A DNA stretch of 64,000 bases from Acinetobacter nosocomialis NIPH 2119 (GCF_000368085.1 NZ_KB849239.1:323556-387555); one strand, 5' to 3'; numbered from the stretch's first letter, positions 28,161-37,212 are shown. Notes: generated by a model not told the origin, from the sequence alone. A program made the numbers and translations.

Positions 28161-28643
28161 ATGACAAATAAAAAAAATCTGAGTATTGGCGGCATTATTA
28201 TTTTATTAATCGCTGCATATTTCGGTCTGGATTTATCTGGGCATAAGAAAAATCAATCGCCATCATCAAGTCCTGCCACTCAGCATACTGAAACTACGTT
28301 TTCAAATGATGGGATAGATACTATAAAAGCTGCCTACGATCGCAGACAAAGTAATGTTCAAGTGCAGGGAAGTGGTCGAGTAAAAGCAATTTTAAGAGAA
28401 GATAATGATGGGACAAAACATCAGAAATTTATTCTTGTATTAAAAAATGGTCTTTCAATTTTGGTCGCACATAATATTGATTTAGCACCAAAAATTGAAG
28501 ATTTACATAAAGGGGATATTGTCGAATTTAATGGTGAGTATGAATATAACGAAAAAGGTGGTGTATTGCATTGGACGCATCATGACCCACAAAACCGCCA
28601 TGAAAATGGTTGGTTGAAACATAACGGGCATATTTACCAATAG
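28161..28643 (+). CDS. DUF3465 family protein
   Basis: A 160-residue protein with one N-terminal hydrophobic segment (IGGIIILLIAAYFGLDL) that is either an anchor or an uncleaved signal. A Ser/Gln-rich linker leads to the DUF3465 domain from about residue 60. The domain has an OB-like pattern (VQVQGSGRVKAILRED, HQKFILVLKNG) and the typical ending GGVLHWTHHDPQNRHENGW. The function is unknown. It stands alone downstream of the tsf terminator. Confidence 0.8.
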   Translation: MTNKKNLSIGGIIILLIAAYFGLDLSGHKKNQSPSSSPATQHTETTFSNDGIDTIKAAYDRRQSNVQVQGSGRVKAILREDNDGTKHQKFILVLKNGLSILVAHNIDLAPKIEDLHKGDIVEFNGEYEYNEKGGVLHWTHHDPQNRHENGWLKHNGHIYQ

Positions 28644-28664
28644 AAATAGAGTATACATTTCTAT

Positions 28665-28682
28665 CTAACAGCAATTTTGTTC
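28665..28682 (+). promoter_or_regulatory. Shared motif upstream of the AraC-family gene
   Basis: CTAACAGCAATTTTGTTC lies 58 bp before the regulator start. The last 12 bases recur exactly at 29586-29597 upstream of azlC. It is a candidate autoregulatory site. Confidence 0.55.
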
Positions 28683-28739
28683 TATGCATCTTTTTAAAAC
28701 ATGCTATGTTTTTTTTAGATAAATAGATGAGATGTATAT

Positions 28740-29564
28740 ATGCACCGGGAACAGGCTGACTACTTGCATTTGCGAGAGTTGGGCGGTTTAGAATTATTAA
28801 AAGCACATTACCATCAAACGCAATTTTCAAAGCATACCCATGAGGGATATTGTATTGGTGTTATTGAAGAAGGTGCACAGTCTTTTTTTAGGACGGGTCA
28901 ATTACATGTCGCTCCTAAAGGCGACATTATTTTGGTGAATGCAGATGAAATTCACACAGGCTCATCTGCTGTTGAATCGGGCTGGCGTTACCGTGCAATC
29001 TATCCTACACCCGAAATGCTTGCTGAAGTAAGCCAAGATTTTTTTGAGCAAGGCCATGGGGCACCTTGGTTTCCGCAAGCAGTTATTCAGGACTTGGGTT
29101 TGTCTCAACAACTTTGTTTATTATTTGATTTATTAGAACAAAAAGACAATTTTTTGCTTAAAGAAACCATGTATCTATCCACATTAGCATGTTTAATGAT
29201 GCGCCACGGTAAATCTCGACACACCTTTTGTGAATTACCAGAAGCTTATTCGAAAATATTAAAAGTTAAAGATTTGTTGGCAGATATGCCTGAAAAGAAT
29301 TTTTCTTTGCAGGAATTGGCTGACATGGCCGGATTAAGTGCTTGGCATTTTTTAAGACAATTTAAAAAACATGTGGGTTTGCCACCTCATGCGTGGTTAG
29401 TGCAGGCACGTTTGCAAAAAGCGAGACAGTTGTTAAAGCAAGGTGATCAAATTGTGATGGTTGCACAGCAATGTGGATTTTCTGATCAAAGTCATTTTAA
29501 CCGTCATTTTAAAAAGGCCATGGGTGTTACACCTACCCAGTATGTAGCAAGTCTTAATCTCTAA
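28740..29564 (+). CDS. AraC-family transcriptional regulator of the azlCD locus
   Basis: A 274-residue regulator. The N-terminal cupin ligand-binding domain contains FSKHTHEGYCIGVIEEG and PKGDIILVNADEIHTG. Two helix-turn-helix motifs occupy the last 100 residues: FSLQELADMAGLSAWHFLRQF, then VMVAQQCGFSDQSHFNRHFKK and GVTPTQY. It lies 94 bp before azlC on the same strand. A 12-bp motif repeated in front of both genes suggests that it controls itself and the exporter. The ligand may be an amino acid, inferred from the target genes. Confidence 0.9.
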   Translation: MHREQADYLHLRELGGLELLKAHYHQTQFSKHTHEGYCIGVIEEGAQSFFRTGQLHVAPKGDIILVNADEIHTGSSAVESGWRYRAIYPTPEMLAEVSQDFFEQGHGAPWFPQAVIQDLGLSQQLCLLFDLLEQKDNFLLKETMYLSTLACLMMRHGKSRHTFCELPEAYSKILKVKDLLADMPEKNFSLQELADMAGLSAWHFLRQFKKHVGLPPHAWLVQARLQKARQLLKQGDQIVMVAQQCGFSDQSHFNRHFKKAMGVTPTQYVASLNL

Positions 29565-29579
29565 AATTTATTTTTATTT

Positions 29580-29597
29580 CTAAACGCAATTTTGTTC
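29580..29597 (+). promoter_or_regulatory. Shared motif upstream of azlC
   Basis: CTAAACGCAATTTTGTTC lies 61 bp before azlC and differs from the copy at 28665-28682 only at positions 5 and 6. It is a candidate activator site for the AraC-family protein. Confidence 0.55.
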
Positions 29598-29658
29598 AAG
29601 AGAAGTTAACCTGCATAGAAGAAAATCTATAAATATTTAATATTATAGATGTCTAGAG

Positions 29659-30375
29659 ATGAATACTCCTTTAAATCAATCTATTAGATTTTCTAAAAGC
29701 CGACCTCCGCATGTTTTTTTACGAGGGGCGGTAGATATACTGCCATTGTCTATTTCGGTTATTCCGTGGGCTATTTTGGCTGGTTCAATGGCAATTCATG
29801 CAGGTTTATCATTTTATAAAGCATTGGCAATGTCAGGAATTGTGTTTGCTGGTGCTGCACAATTGGTCAGTTTGAGTATGGTGATGGAGGGTGCTTCATT
29901 ATTAACAATCTATATCACGATTTTCTTTCTTACTGCTCAACATTTTATTTATGCATTAACTTTAAGAAATGATATTTCTATTTTGTCTTTGCCCAAACGA
30001 TTAAGTTTAGGTTTTTTACTAACAGATGAATTGTTTGCCTTAAGTGCTCCGAACGAAAAAAGGCATCCTCATTATTTATTGGGGGCGGGTATATGTTTTT
30101 ATTTATTTTGGGTAATTTTTAGTCTAGTTGGAATTTTATTGGCTACGGCGATTCCAGATTTATTGTCCTACCATTTAGATTTTTCGATTATTGCTATTTT
30201 TGTGGCCATGATTATCCCTATGTGTAAGGAAAAGCCTGTCATAGCCGGAGTTTTAACAACTTGTTTTAGTGGTTTTATTCTCAAATTTTTTCATGTTGAA
30301 GGCGCCATTCTGATTTCCGGTTTATTGGGAATGCTAATTGCTGTTGTTGCAGAAAATAGAACAGGAGAAAAATAA
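29659..30375 (+). CDS. azlC: AzlC-family branched-chain amino acid exporter, large subunit
   Basis: A 238-residue membrane protein with about seven spans, which acts with AzlD to export branched-chain amino acids and related compounds. AzlC signatures include LPLSISVIPWAILAG, GIVFAGAAQLVSLSMV and QHFIYALTLRNDI, followed by LTDELFAL. It starts 94 bp after the AraC gene and ends one base before azlD, so the two subunits are translationally close. The substrate is inferred from the family. Confidence 0.88.
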   Translation: MNTPLNQSIRFSKSRPPHVFLRGAVDILPLSISVIPWAILAGSMAIHAGLSFYKALAMSGIVFAGAAQLVSLSMVMEGASLLTIYITIFFLTAQHFIYALTLRNDISILSLPKRLSLGFLLTDELFALSAPNEKRHPHYLLGAGICFYLFWVIFSLVGILLATAIPDLLSYHLDFSIIAIFVAMIIPMCKEKPVIAGVLTTCFSGFILKFFHVEGAILISGLLGMLIAVVAENRTGEK

Positions 30376-30376
30376 G

Positions 30377-30694
30377 ATGTCATGGCTCATGATTTTAGGA
30401 TTAGCGGCTATTGTGTTTTTTAATCGTTATTATTTTTTGGAACCCAGTGTAAAAGTAAAATTACCTATATTGATGAATAAAATGTTGAATTATTCAGCCC
30501 CTTGCTTATTAACTGCTATTTGTATACCAGTAATTTTTTTTGAAGGAAATGAACTAAGAGGTCTTTTAGATAATCCATATTTATATGCGACAATATTTTG
30601 TATTGTAATTGCTTTTTATTTAAAAAAAGTCTTACCAAGTGTGCTACTCAGTCTGGCATTTTTCTATTTTATAAATTTTCTAATAAATCAGTAA
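30377..30694 (+). CDS. azlD: AzlD-family branched-chain amino acid exporter, small subunit
   Basis: A 105-residue protein with about four hydrophobic segments. The pattern is that of AzlD: FFNRYYFLEPSVKVK after the first span, then LNYSAPCLLTAICIPVIF. The start MSWLMILGL lies one base after the azlC stop; GGAG inside azlC serves as ribosome-binding site. A longer in-frame start inside azlC is unlikely. Confidence 0.85.
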   Translation: MSWLMILGLAAIVFFNRYYFLEPSVKVKLPILMNKMLNYSAPCLLTAICIPVIFFEGNELRGLLDNPYLYATIFCIVIAFYLKKVLPSVLLSLAFFYFINFLINQ

Positions 30695-30696
30695 AC

Positions 30697-30727
30697 TTAA
30701 GCTGAACCTCAAAGATTCAGCTTTTTA
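30697..30727 (+). terminator. Terminator after azlD
   Basis: AAGCTGAA (30699-30706) pairs with TTCAGCTT (30716-30723), followed by TTT. Confidence 0.85.
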
Positions 30728-30732
30728 ATAAA

Positions 30733-31185
30733 TTATTGAGTAATCAATTTGTTCTGCCGACTTTTCCACTTTGGCAATATTTTTCCAAGATAGGCATCCA
30801 TACACCAAACTGGGCCAATCAATAGAAATTGCAAATCTTTAAAGAAAGAGGGCTTTTTACCTTCAACTTTATGTCCATAAAATTGTCCAACCCAAGCAAT
30901 CACAAAAATTGCAATATAAAACCCTATACCTACAGGTAGGGCATAAATGAGCCAAGCCATCACAACGAGAAGCGCAGCCATCGCTACTGCAAGTACAAGA
31001 TCGAGTCGAGCATAGAAAATAAGAGTCAGTACAATGAGTAAAGCAGTGAGCAAAGCACTAAAGTGGGCGATGATTCCGATAATAGAAAACAAAATAGCTG
31101 GGACGCATACCCAATGAATTTTCTTATTCGTTGGATTTTGATGGCTTTCACTGTATTCATCAAACCATTCAGCAATAGATTTCAT
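30733..31185 (-). CDS. DUF962/Mpo1-like membrane protein
   Basis: A 150-residue protein with four hydrophobic segments. The N-terminal SHQNPTNKKIHWVCVP and the later QFYGHKVEGKKPS carry the conserved His residues of the DUF962 family. Yeast Mpo1 of this family is an iron dioxygenase that acts on 2-hydroxy fatty acids in alpha-oxidation; whether the bacterial protein does this is unknown. It is convergent with azlCD. Confidence 0.85.
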   Translation of the reverse strand: MKSIAEWFDEYSESHQNPTNKKIHWVCVPAILFSIIGIIAHFSALLTALLIVLTLIFYARLDLVLAVAMAALLVVMAWLIYALPVGIGFYIAIFVIAWVGQFYGHKVEGKKPSFFKDLQFLLIGPVWCMDAYLGKILPKWKSRQNKLITQ

Positions 31186-31700
31186 AGACCTTGTTCTCCA
31201 TGTCTAATTTTGAGTCATTCTTTTTATGTCTATATTTTATCCTGTTGTTATGTAGATAGACAAGAAAAGTCAAAAATCTTCCTTATCGTACATTCATGTG
31301 ACCTTAAAAATTAAGGACTGATCATCTGGAAAAAGCAGGGTGGAAAAAATTAAAAAATAATCTTAAAAGGCAGCACAATCGTTTTAAAAAATCAGGCTAT
31401 TTATTTTTGGATTTTGAAGTGAGGAAATCCTTACAAAAACCACTTTTTTATGAAAAGTTGGAAAATAATAGAAAAAAGCTCAACTCAACTTGCTTTAAAA
31501 CGCTATAAACAGCTTTTTTGGGACTAAGGTGGTACTAGGGTAGCGGAATTTTTTTAAAATGGCTCTAATCAAAAAATATAAGCAAAAATGAATGAGTAAT
31601 AAAATGATGTGTTTTTGGGTTAAAAAATAATCAATTTTGTAATTAAAAAATGAGTAAAAAAACAAAATTTTTAGCATGATTTTTATATTTTTGGGTCTAA
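31186..31700. other. AT-rich gene-free stretch with two hairpins
   Basis: No convincing gene lies between the DUF962 gene and the rlpA terminator. Two pairings are visible: GGATTT (31411-31416) with AAATCC (31427-31432), and AAAAAAGCT (31472-31480) with AGCTTTTTT (31511-31519), the second with a 30-nt loop and ending in T. The minus-strand frame at 31495-31677 lacks a ribosome-binding site and has biased low-complexity content. Confidence 0.4.
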
Positions 31701-31734
31701 AAATTAAAAAGCCACAAATTAATTTGTGGCTTTT
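31701..31734 (-). terminator. Terminator after rlpA
   Basis: AAAAGCCACAAATT (31707-31720) is directly followed by its complement AATTTGTGGCTTTT (31721-31734). TTTTTAATTTTT follows on the minus strand. Confidence 0.88.
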
Positions 31735-31757
31735 CCATGAACTCTAGGAGTAATCGC

Positions 31758-32375
31758 TTATGAAGTAGGACCGTCTACACGTTCAATACTTACTTTTGCA
31801 GTACCAGCATTGGTAATACCAAGACGTTTTGCAGCACCGTATGATAAATCAAGTACACGATTTGCATGGAATGGACCACGGTCGTTTACTTTTACTACCA
31901 CACTTTTACCATTGTCTTTATTTGTAACACGGATATAACAGTTCAATGGCAGACTACGGTGAGCAGCAGTAAGTGCATTCATATCGAATGTTTCACCACT
32001 TGCAGTTTTACGGCCATGAAATTGACGACCATACCAAGATGCCATACCAGTTTGGCTAAACTTACGAACAGTATTTGAAGCTACTGTGTTAAGTTTTTCA
32101 ATCACTGAAGGCTCATCTTCAGGGATTTCAATTTTAGCTGCGATAGCTTGACGACGAATTTGATCGCCAGAACGTTCAGTGATTGAAAGACTGTTAATGT
32201 TAGAAAAACGAGAATTAAAGCTTTGAGTATCTTTACTCAATACACGTGCAGCTAAATTTGCATTTGGACCATCTACATCACTGTTTAATGATGATGACTG
32301 CATCATTTCAGCGTGCAGTGGGGCCATGCTTAAACTAGCCGTCAGTGCAAGAATGTATTTCAGCGATAACTGCAT
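31758..32375 (-). CDS. rlpA: Septal ring lytic transglycosylase RlpA family protein
   Basis: A 205-residue secreted protein with a signal peptide (SLKYILALTASLSMAPLHA). The double-psi beta-barrel domain fills the C-terminal half: GMASWYGRQFHGRKTASGE holds the catalytic Glu and FDMNALTAAHRSLPLN follows, with VKVNDRGPFHANRVLDLS carrying the catalytic Asp. No Cys lipobox and no C-terminal SPOR domain are present, unlike classic RlpA, so septal targeting may use other means. It lies near mltB and rodA, which fits a role in peptidoglycan turnover. Confidence 0.9.
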   Translation of the reverse strand: MQLSLKYILALTASLSMAPLHAEMMQSSSLNSDVDGPNANLAARVLSKDTQSFNSRFSNINSLSITERSGDQIRRQAIAAKIEIPEDEPSVIEKLNTVASNTVRKFSQTGMASWYGRQFHGRKTASGETFDMNALTAAHRSLPLNCYIRVTNKDNGKSVVVKVNDRGPFHANRVLDLSYGAAKRLGITNAGTAKVSIERVDGPTS

Positions 32376-32653
32376 TTATATAAACTCCTGAGAACATGCT
32401 CTTTTTCTTTTAGCCAACAGGCTAAAAATTGAAGTGAACATGCCTAATTATTCACTTTTGCAATTGCTTGATTGGGGTGGATAATATTCATCGCTTACGG
32501 AGAGTGTCTAGTCTTTAACGAGAAATAGTTACAAAAAGGGCAAAAACTTACAGTTTTAGGTTAAAAAATAACCAAATATGTAACAAAGTATTTAAAATGT
32601 ATGTATTGTGATCGATTTAACAAAAATATTTATTGACTTTTACATAAACTCAT

Positions 32654-32678
32654 CAAAAAGCTAGCCTATCGGCTAGCT
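32654..32678 (-). terminator. mltB terminator overlapping the mltB stop
   Basis: AGCTAGCC (32659-32666) pairs with GGCTAGCT (32671-32678), and TTTTT follows on the minus strand. The 5' arm of the RNA hairpin is made from the last sense codons of mltB, and the stop lies in the loop region. Confidence 0.85.
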
Positions 32679-33667
32679 ACCTCTGTGCCTAATAACCATA
32701 CAGCAGTCGCATACATTCGACTTTTGTTATAGGTTGTAATTACCTGAAAATTTGGATAGGTTAAATAGTAAATTGGACCGTTATAGTCTTGTAATTGAAT
32801 AACATTTACCATATCTAAGTCATCAATTTTAACTAATGGGTTTAATGGAGAAATTCCCTGATTTTTGAGCACACCATACGGAGTAGGTTGAGTGAGATCT
32901 TTAGCAATAATACTTTCTGGATTTGAGCCTACATAACGAGCCATAAAACCAATTGGCTGATCACGTTGCCAACCTTGCTTTGCTAGGTAATTTGCAATTG
33001 AACCAATCGCATCTTCCGCAGAGTTACGAAGATCGATATGACCATTACCATCAAAATCTACTCCATACTTACTGATATTACTTGGCATAAACTGTGGATA
33101 GCCAATTGCTCCAGCATAAGAGCCAACAATACTATTGGTTGGATAGCCTTCTTTGTAAGTCCATGCAATCAGAGCAGCTAACTCATCACTAAAATAATCA
33201 GCACGGCGAGGGTAACCAAATGCTAATGTTGCAAGTGCGTCACGAGTGATAAAAGAACCTTTATTTGCCCCATATCCAGTCTCAACACCTAAAATACCCA
33301 AAATAACAGCTTGAGAGACACCAAATTGCTGTTCAGCTCGGTTAAGCGCATCTGCATATTGATTTTTAAACCGGACACCACGTTGAATAGTACCTTCAAC
33401 TAAAAACATAGAGCGATAATCGTACCAAGGCTTACTTTCTCCTGGACGAGTCATAATATTTATAATGTTTGGTAAATTTTTTGCACCGCTCATCGCGGCA
33501 TCTACTTGTACACTACTTAAACCATAAGTATTCATGGCTTTTTGTTTAAAATTTAAATAATTAGGATCATTTACAAAATCATTGGCTTGAGCAAAATGAC
33601 TTGTGCTCACTAGGCCGGTACACAAGGCAAGCGCTTTTAAAGTTTTATTAATAAATTGAGACAACAT
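32666..33667 (-). CDS. mltB: Membrane-bound lytic murein transglycosylase B
   Basis: A 333-residue GH103 enzyme that cleaves the glycan strand of peptidoglycan and forms 1,6-anhydro-muramyl ends. A signal peptide (ALALCTGLVSTSHFAQA) lacks a lipobox, so the protein may be periplasmic rather than lipid-anchored. The catalytic Glu is in ILGILGVETGYGANKG. Other signatures are GSYAGAIGYPQFMPS and DFDGNGHIDLRNSAEDAIGS. It starts 19 bp after rodA on the same strand, so the two are likely one operon. Confidence 0.94.
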   Translation of the reverse strand: MLSQFINKTLKALALCTGLVSTSHFAQANDFVNDPNYLNFKQKAMNTYGLSSVQVDAAMSGAKNLPNIINIMTRPGESKPWYDYRSMFLVEGTIQRGVRFKNQYADALNRAEQQFGVSQAVILGILGVETGYGANKGSFITRDALATLAFGYPRRADYFSDELAALIAWTYKEGYPTNSIVGSYAGAIGYPQFMPSNISKYGVDFDGNGHIDLRNSAEDAIGSIANYLAKQGWQRDQPIGFMARYVGSNPESIIAKDLTQPTPYGVLKNQGISPLNPLVKIDDLDMVNVIQLQDYNGPIYYLTYPNFQVITTYNKSRMYATAVWLLGTEVASR

Positions 33668-33686
33668 ATCTTTTTAAAATTCCAAA

Positions 33687-34829
33687 TTATCGATGTGTAT
33701 GAATAGACATGACTAAACCAAAAGTGGCCATTAAAGTAATAATAGCGGTACCGCCATAACTCATAAAAGGTAAAGGAACACCCACTACAGGTAAAATACC
33801 ACTGACCATTCCTGCGTTTACAAATACATAAACAAAAAAAGACAAACCAAAGGCACCAGCAACTAAACGACCGTAGTTATGAAAGCTCTGTAAACCAATC
33901 TGAAATGTTCTAAAAATAATAGCTGAATAAAGAATAACTAATATAAGTACGCCAATTAGGCCAAATTCTTCGGAATAAGCCGCAATAATAAAGTCAGTAT
34001 GGCCTTCGGGTAAAAAGTGTAAATGTGATTGTGTACCTTCAAGAAAGCCTTTACCTGAGAAACCACCAGAACCAATAGCTGTTTTGGACTGAATAATATT
34101 CCAGCCTGTTCCTAATGCATCTGCTTCTGGGTCAAGTAGCGTTAGAACCCTTTGACGCTGATAGTCGTGTAAAAGAAATTCCCAGGCAATTGGAATAACA
34201 ATAGCTGCACAAGCTGCTGCGGCACCGATCATGCGCCAAGATAACCCACTTAAAAATAGTACGAAAATACCACTTGCTAATACGAGTAGAGAGGTTCCTA
34301 AGTCAGGTTGTTCTGCAATCAGTAAGAAAGGAACACCAATTAACATTAATGATAAAACAACTTGAGAAAAGCTTGGAGGAAGTGGTTTGCGTGCTAAAAA
34401 CCATGAAATCATCATTGGCATGCCAATTTTCATGAACTCACTGGGTTGCACGCTTCCGAAACCGGGAATATCGATCCAGCGTTTAGCCCCCATGCGGACT
34501 TCACCAAAGACCATAACTCCAATTAAGGAAAATAATGCAAATAAATAAAAGTAAGGTGAAAAAGCTTGATAAACCTTAGGGGGAATTTGAGCCAGACTAA
34601 TCATGACTAAAAAGCCAATACCAAAGCTCATGGCTTGTTTACTGACTAAGCCTACATCTTGTGCAGATGCACTATATAGTACCGTTAAACCTAATAGGGC
34701 ATTTAGGAATAAAAATAGGCATAACCACGGGTCAATATGAAGTTGCTGCCAGCGCGATGGTTGCATGGCAGTACTAAGACCATCTCGAGGAGCTTGGCGT
34801 AAAAATTTATATTGTGGACTAGGAGACAT
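33687..34829 (-). CDS. rodA: Rod-shape peptidoglycan glycosyltransferase RodA
   Basis: A 380-residue SEDS-family membrane protein with about ten spans, which polymerises glycan for side-wall elongation together with PBP2. Signatures are PGFGSVQPSEFMKIGMP, the catalytic-loop LLIAEQPDLGTSLLVL, GFLEGTQSHLHFLPEGHTDFI and the C-terminal PLPFMSYGGTAII. No PBP2 gene lies upstream in the window. The ribosome-binding site of the first ATG is weak; a second Met at residue 22 is an alternative. Confidence 0.94.
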   Translation of the reverse strand: MSPSPQYKFLRQAPRDGLSTAMQPSRWQQLHIDPWLCLFLFLNALLGLTVLYSASAQDVGLVSKQAMSFGIGFLVMISLAQIPPKVYQAFSPYFYLFALFSLIGVMVFGEVRMGAKRWIDIPGFGSVQPSEFMKIGMPMMISWFLARKPLPPSFSQVVLSLMLIGVPFLLIAEQPDLGTSLLVLASGIFVLFLSGLSWRMIGAAAACAAIVIPIAWEFLLHDYQRQRVLTLLDPEADALGTGWNIIQSKTAIGSGGFSGKGFLEGTQSHLHFLPEGHTDFIIAAYSEEFGLIGVLILVILYSAIIFRTFQIGLQSFHNYGRLVAGAFGLSFFVYVFVNAGMVSGILPVVGVPLPFMSYGGTAIITLMATFGLVMSIHTHR

Positions 34830-34910
34830 GCGGCTTTAACTAGGTCAATCAGTGCTTGGCGCATGCTAACATAAACCTGATTAATGGCAATGTATATCAA
34901 TATTTTGCAA

Positions 34911-34937
34911 TAAAAAAACCTGGCTCTCGCCAGGTTT
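34911..34937 (-). terminator. Terminator after the 216-residue protein gene
   Basis: AAACCTGG (34916-34923) pairs with CCAGGTTT (34930-34937). A run of seven T follows on the minus strand. Confidence 0.9.
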
Positions 34938-34955
34938 CCGATAGTCTATTTTCTG

Positions 34956-35606
34956 TTAGTTAAAGAATAAACTATCGTGATATTCAGCCATCGCTTTTAG
35001 TTCAGTGCGATTTAAACTTGGAATAAGTTTGTCGATCGCAATGTGGACTGCTTTTGTTACAGCTGCTGCGCCAATATCAGCTGCTTTGCGCTTAATCATG
35101 CCTAAATCTAATGTTTTATTAAAATCAGACATAAAGTGTCTAACCATAGCATCACCAAACTGTTTATATAGTTCTGCTAAGGCTGCTTTATTAATGTCAT
35201 TACCTGCTTGAAGCTCGGCAAAATTATGCTTCAAATTAGTAACTAAACCAGCATCTAAAGCTACACCAACTTTATATTGACCTTGTGGGTCTTTAAATAA
35301 GCTTTTCTCTGAAAACTCCACGGATTGTTTAACAACATCGTTTGGTGCTTTACTTAGTAATTGCTTTAAAAGCACAGCAACTGTTGATTTGACATAACCA
35401 GCTAGTTTTTCGGCAGTATCTCTTTTTTCACTCGCTGGGAAATGTTGTACTAACTGAGTCAGTACATTTTCAATAATTTCCTCATTAAGTTGTAAAGCAA
35501 TTTTGTCTCGAAGTGGATATAACGGTTCACTGGAATTCTTATTCGCAATTCCAGTCTGTATATCGTTCAATAAGCCTTCAGAAGGGGTAAAACCAAAAAA
35601 CGGCAT
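34956..35606 (-). CDS. Conserved hypothetical protein, helical (216 aa)
   Basis: A mostly alpha-helical cytoplasmic protein of 216 residues without signal peptide or membrane span. I recognise no family. Amphipathic helices such as NEEIIENVLTQLVQHF and ADIGAAAVTKAVHIAIDKL are visible, and it ends in DSLFFN. It lies 23 bp after queF on the same strand and before a strong terminator, so it is the last gene of the exporter-queF transcript. Confidence 0.75.
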   Translation of the reverse strand: MPFFGFTPSEGLLNDIQTGIANKNSSEPLYPLRDKIALQLNEEIIENVLTQLVQHFPASEKRDTAEKLAGYVKSTVAVLLKQLLSKAPNDVVKQSVEFSEKSLFKDPQGQYKVGVALDAGLVTNLKHNFAELQAGNDINKAALAELYKQFGDAMVRHFMSDFNKTLDLGMIKRKAADIGAAAVTKAVHIAIDKLIPSLNRTELKAMAEYHDSLFFN

Positions 35607-35629
35607 GGTGTATCCTCAAATTATTCGTT

Positions 35630-36442
35630 TTATTGTCGTGCCAATCGAATCGGTTTTGGCATCCATGATAGATCCGATACTCGGCAAGGATTGATATCAA
35701 GTCCACCGCGGCGAGTATAAGTTGCATAAACCATCAGCTTTTCAGGTCGCAAATTTTGCCAAATATCTGCAAAGATTTGCTCAACACACTGTTCGTGGAA
35801 ACCATTATGCTGACGGTACGAGATAATATAAGCTAAAACACTACGATAACAAGGTTTTTTGCCTTTAAAACGGATAAAAACTGTACCCCAATCTGGCTGT
35901 CCCGTGACTGGGCAGTTACTTCTCAAAAGATGAGAATACAGTTCAATTTCGACTTCTTCACCAGACTCATCCAGTTTTAAAAGTGATGCATCGGGATGTT
36001 GTTCTAAACGTTCAGGTGTTAGATCATCAATACAAATGCCTTGTGGTTTAGAAATATCAAGTTCATCTACTTGAAATAGCGTTAGCTCAACTTTGGCACC
36101 AGCTGCAGACGATAGATCTTTTTCAACCGTTTCAATAAATAACTCTTTAGAGCCAAACTGGGTGAAGTTAAGACTATTGAAGTATAGCTTTAATGACTTT
36201 GATTCAATCAAATTTGGTGAAGAAGCAGGCAGGGTAATTCTGCCAATCGCAACCTGTGGAATACCATGCGAGTTTAACCAAGATATTTCAAAAACATGCC
36301 ACCAATCTTTACCTTGGTTGATACCTTCAATATGTGAATATTTTTCACGAGATTGAGCACGTGCAATTGGAAATAACACATCGGGTTGATAGCTAGTTGG
36401 ATATTGGGTTTCTTTACCCAATAAAGACTGTTCGACACTCAT
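35630..36442 (-). CDS. queF: NADPH-dependent 7-cyano-7-deazaguanine reductase (QueF, long form)
   Basis: A 270-residue bimodular QueF that reduces the nitrile preQ0 to preQ1 in queuosine synthesis. The catalytic Cys lies in LRSNCPVTGQPDWG, the NADPH-binding signature is ESKSLKLYFNSLNFTQF, and FHEQCVEQIFADI is a conserved C-terminal element. The length is that of the gamma-proteobacterial YqcD-type. Its ATG overlaps the stop of the upstream ABC permease by 4 bp. Confidence 0.95.
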   Translation of the reverse strand: MSVEQSLLGKETQYPTSYQPDVLFPIARAQSREKYSHIEGINQGKDWWHVFEISWLNSHGIPQVAIGRITLPASSPNLIESKSLKLYFNSLNFTQFGSKELFIETVEKDLSSAAGAKVELTLFQVDELDISKPQGICIDDLTPERLEQHPDASLLKLDESGEEVEIELYSHLLRSNCPVTGQPDWGTVFIRFKGKKPCYRSVLAYIISYRQHNGFHEQCVEQIFADIWQNLRPEKLMVYATYTRRGGLDINPCRVSDLSWMPKPIRLARQ

Positions 36443-37212
36443 TCACGCATTCCTGAACCACGAGCAAGTAAATAGTAGGCAATTCCATAAAGTACAACAC
36501 AACATAATGTCACAATGATTAAAGAGAACGTAACGTTCACGTCACTATGACCTAAAATGCCGAAACGGAAAGCATTTACCATATACACAATAGGATTAAT
36601 TAAAGAAAGTTTTTGCCAAAAAGGACCAAGGGCACTAATGGCATAAAACACACCACCTAAATAGGTGAGTGGAGTAAGTACAAAGGTTGGAATAATAGAA
36701 ATATCATCAAATGATTTTGCATAGACTGCATTAATAAAGCCGCCTAAGGAAAATAAAACGGATGTAATTAATACTGTATATATAGTTACGAACCAGTTAT
36801 GTATAAAAAGATGGGTAAAGAACATGCTCATCGCAGTAACAATGGCACCAACCAAGACACCACGACAAATACCACCAATCACGTAGCCCCATAAAATAAT
36901 ATGTAAGGGCACGGGACTCATGATGAGTTCTTCAATACTCTTTTGAAATTTAACACTGAAGAAACTAGAAGACACGTTAGCATAGCTGTTCGTAATAACA
37001 GCCATCATGATTAAGCCAGGTACAATAAACTGCATGTAGCTCACGCCGCCCATTTGCCCAATACGTGAGCCAACCAAATTACCAAAAATGACAAAATACA
37101 AGCTCATGGTAATCGCAGGTGGTAATAAAGTTTGTGGCCAAATGCGAAGAAAACGGCGTACTTCTTTACGAACTAAAGTCCAAAGGGCAATTTGCAGTTG
37201 GTTAAAGTTCAT
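36439..37212 (-). CDS. ABC-2 type transporter permease (YadH-like)
   Basis: A 257-residue inner-membrane permease with six hydrophobic segments and the ABC-2 motif MSPVPLHIILWGYVIGG. The N-terminal RFLRIWPQTLLPPAITMSLYF resembles E. coli YadH and the NodJ/DrrB class. It partners with the ATPase gene just upstream, whose stop overlaps its ATG, and it overlaps queF at the other end. The exported substrate is unknown. Confidence 0.9.
   Translation of the reverse strand: MNFNQLQIALWTLVRKEVRRFLRIWPQTLLPPAITMSLYFVIFGNLVGSRIGQMGGVSYMQFIVPGLIMMAVITNSYANVSSSFFSVKFQKSIEELIMSPVPLHIILWGYVIGGICRGVLVGAIVTAMSMFFTHLFIHNWFVTIYTVLITSVLFSLGGFINAVYAKSFDDISIIPTFVLTPLTYLGGVFYAISALGPFWQKLSLINPIVYMVNAFRFGILGHSDVNVTFSLIIVTLCCVVLYGIAYYLLARGSGMRE

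Noticed and set aside
31495..31677. Minus-strand 60-codon frame in the gap before rlpA
   Set aside because: Its composition is Phe/Leu/Lys/Ile-rich as expected from AT-rich DNA; no Shine-Dalgarno and no known pattern.
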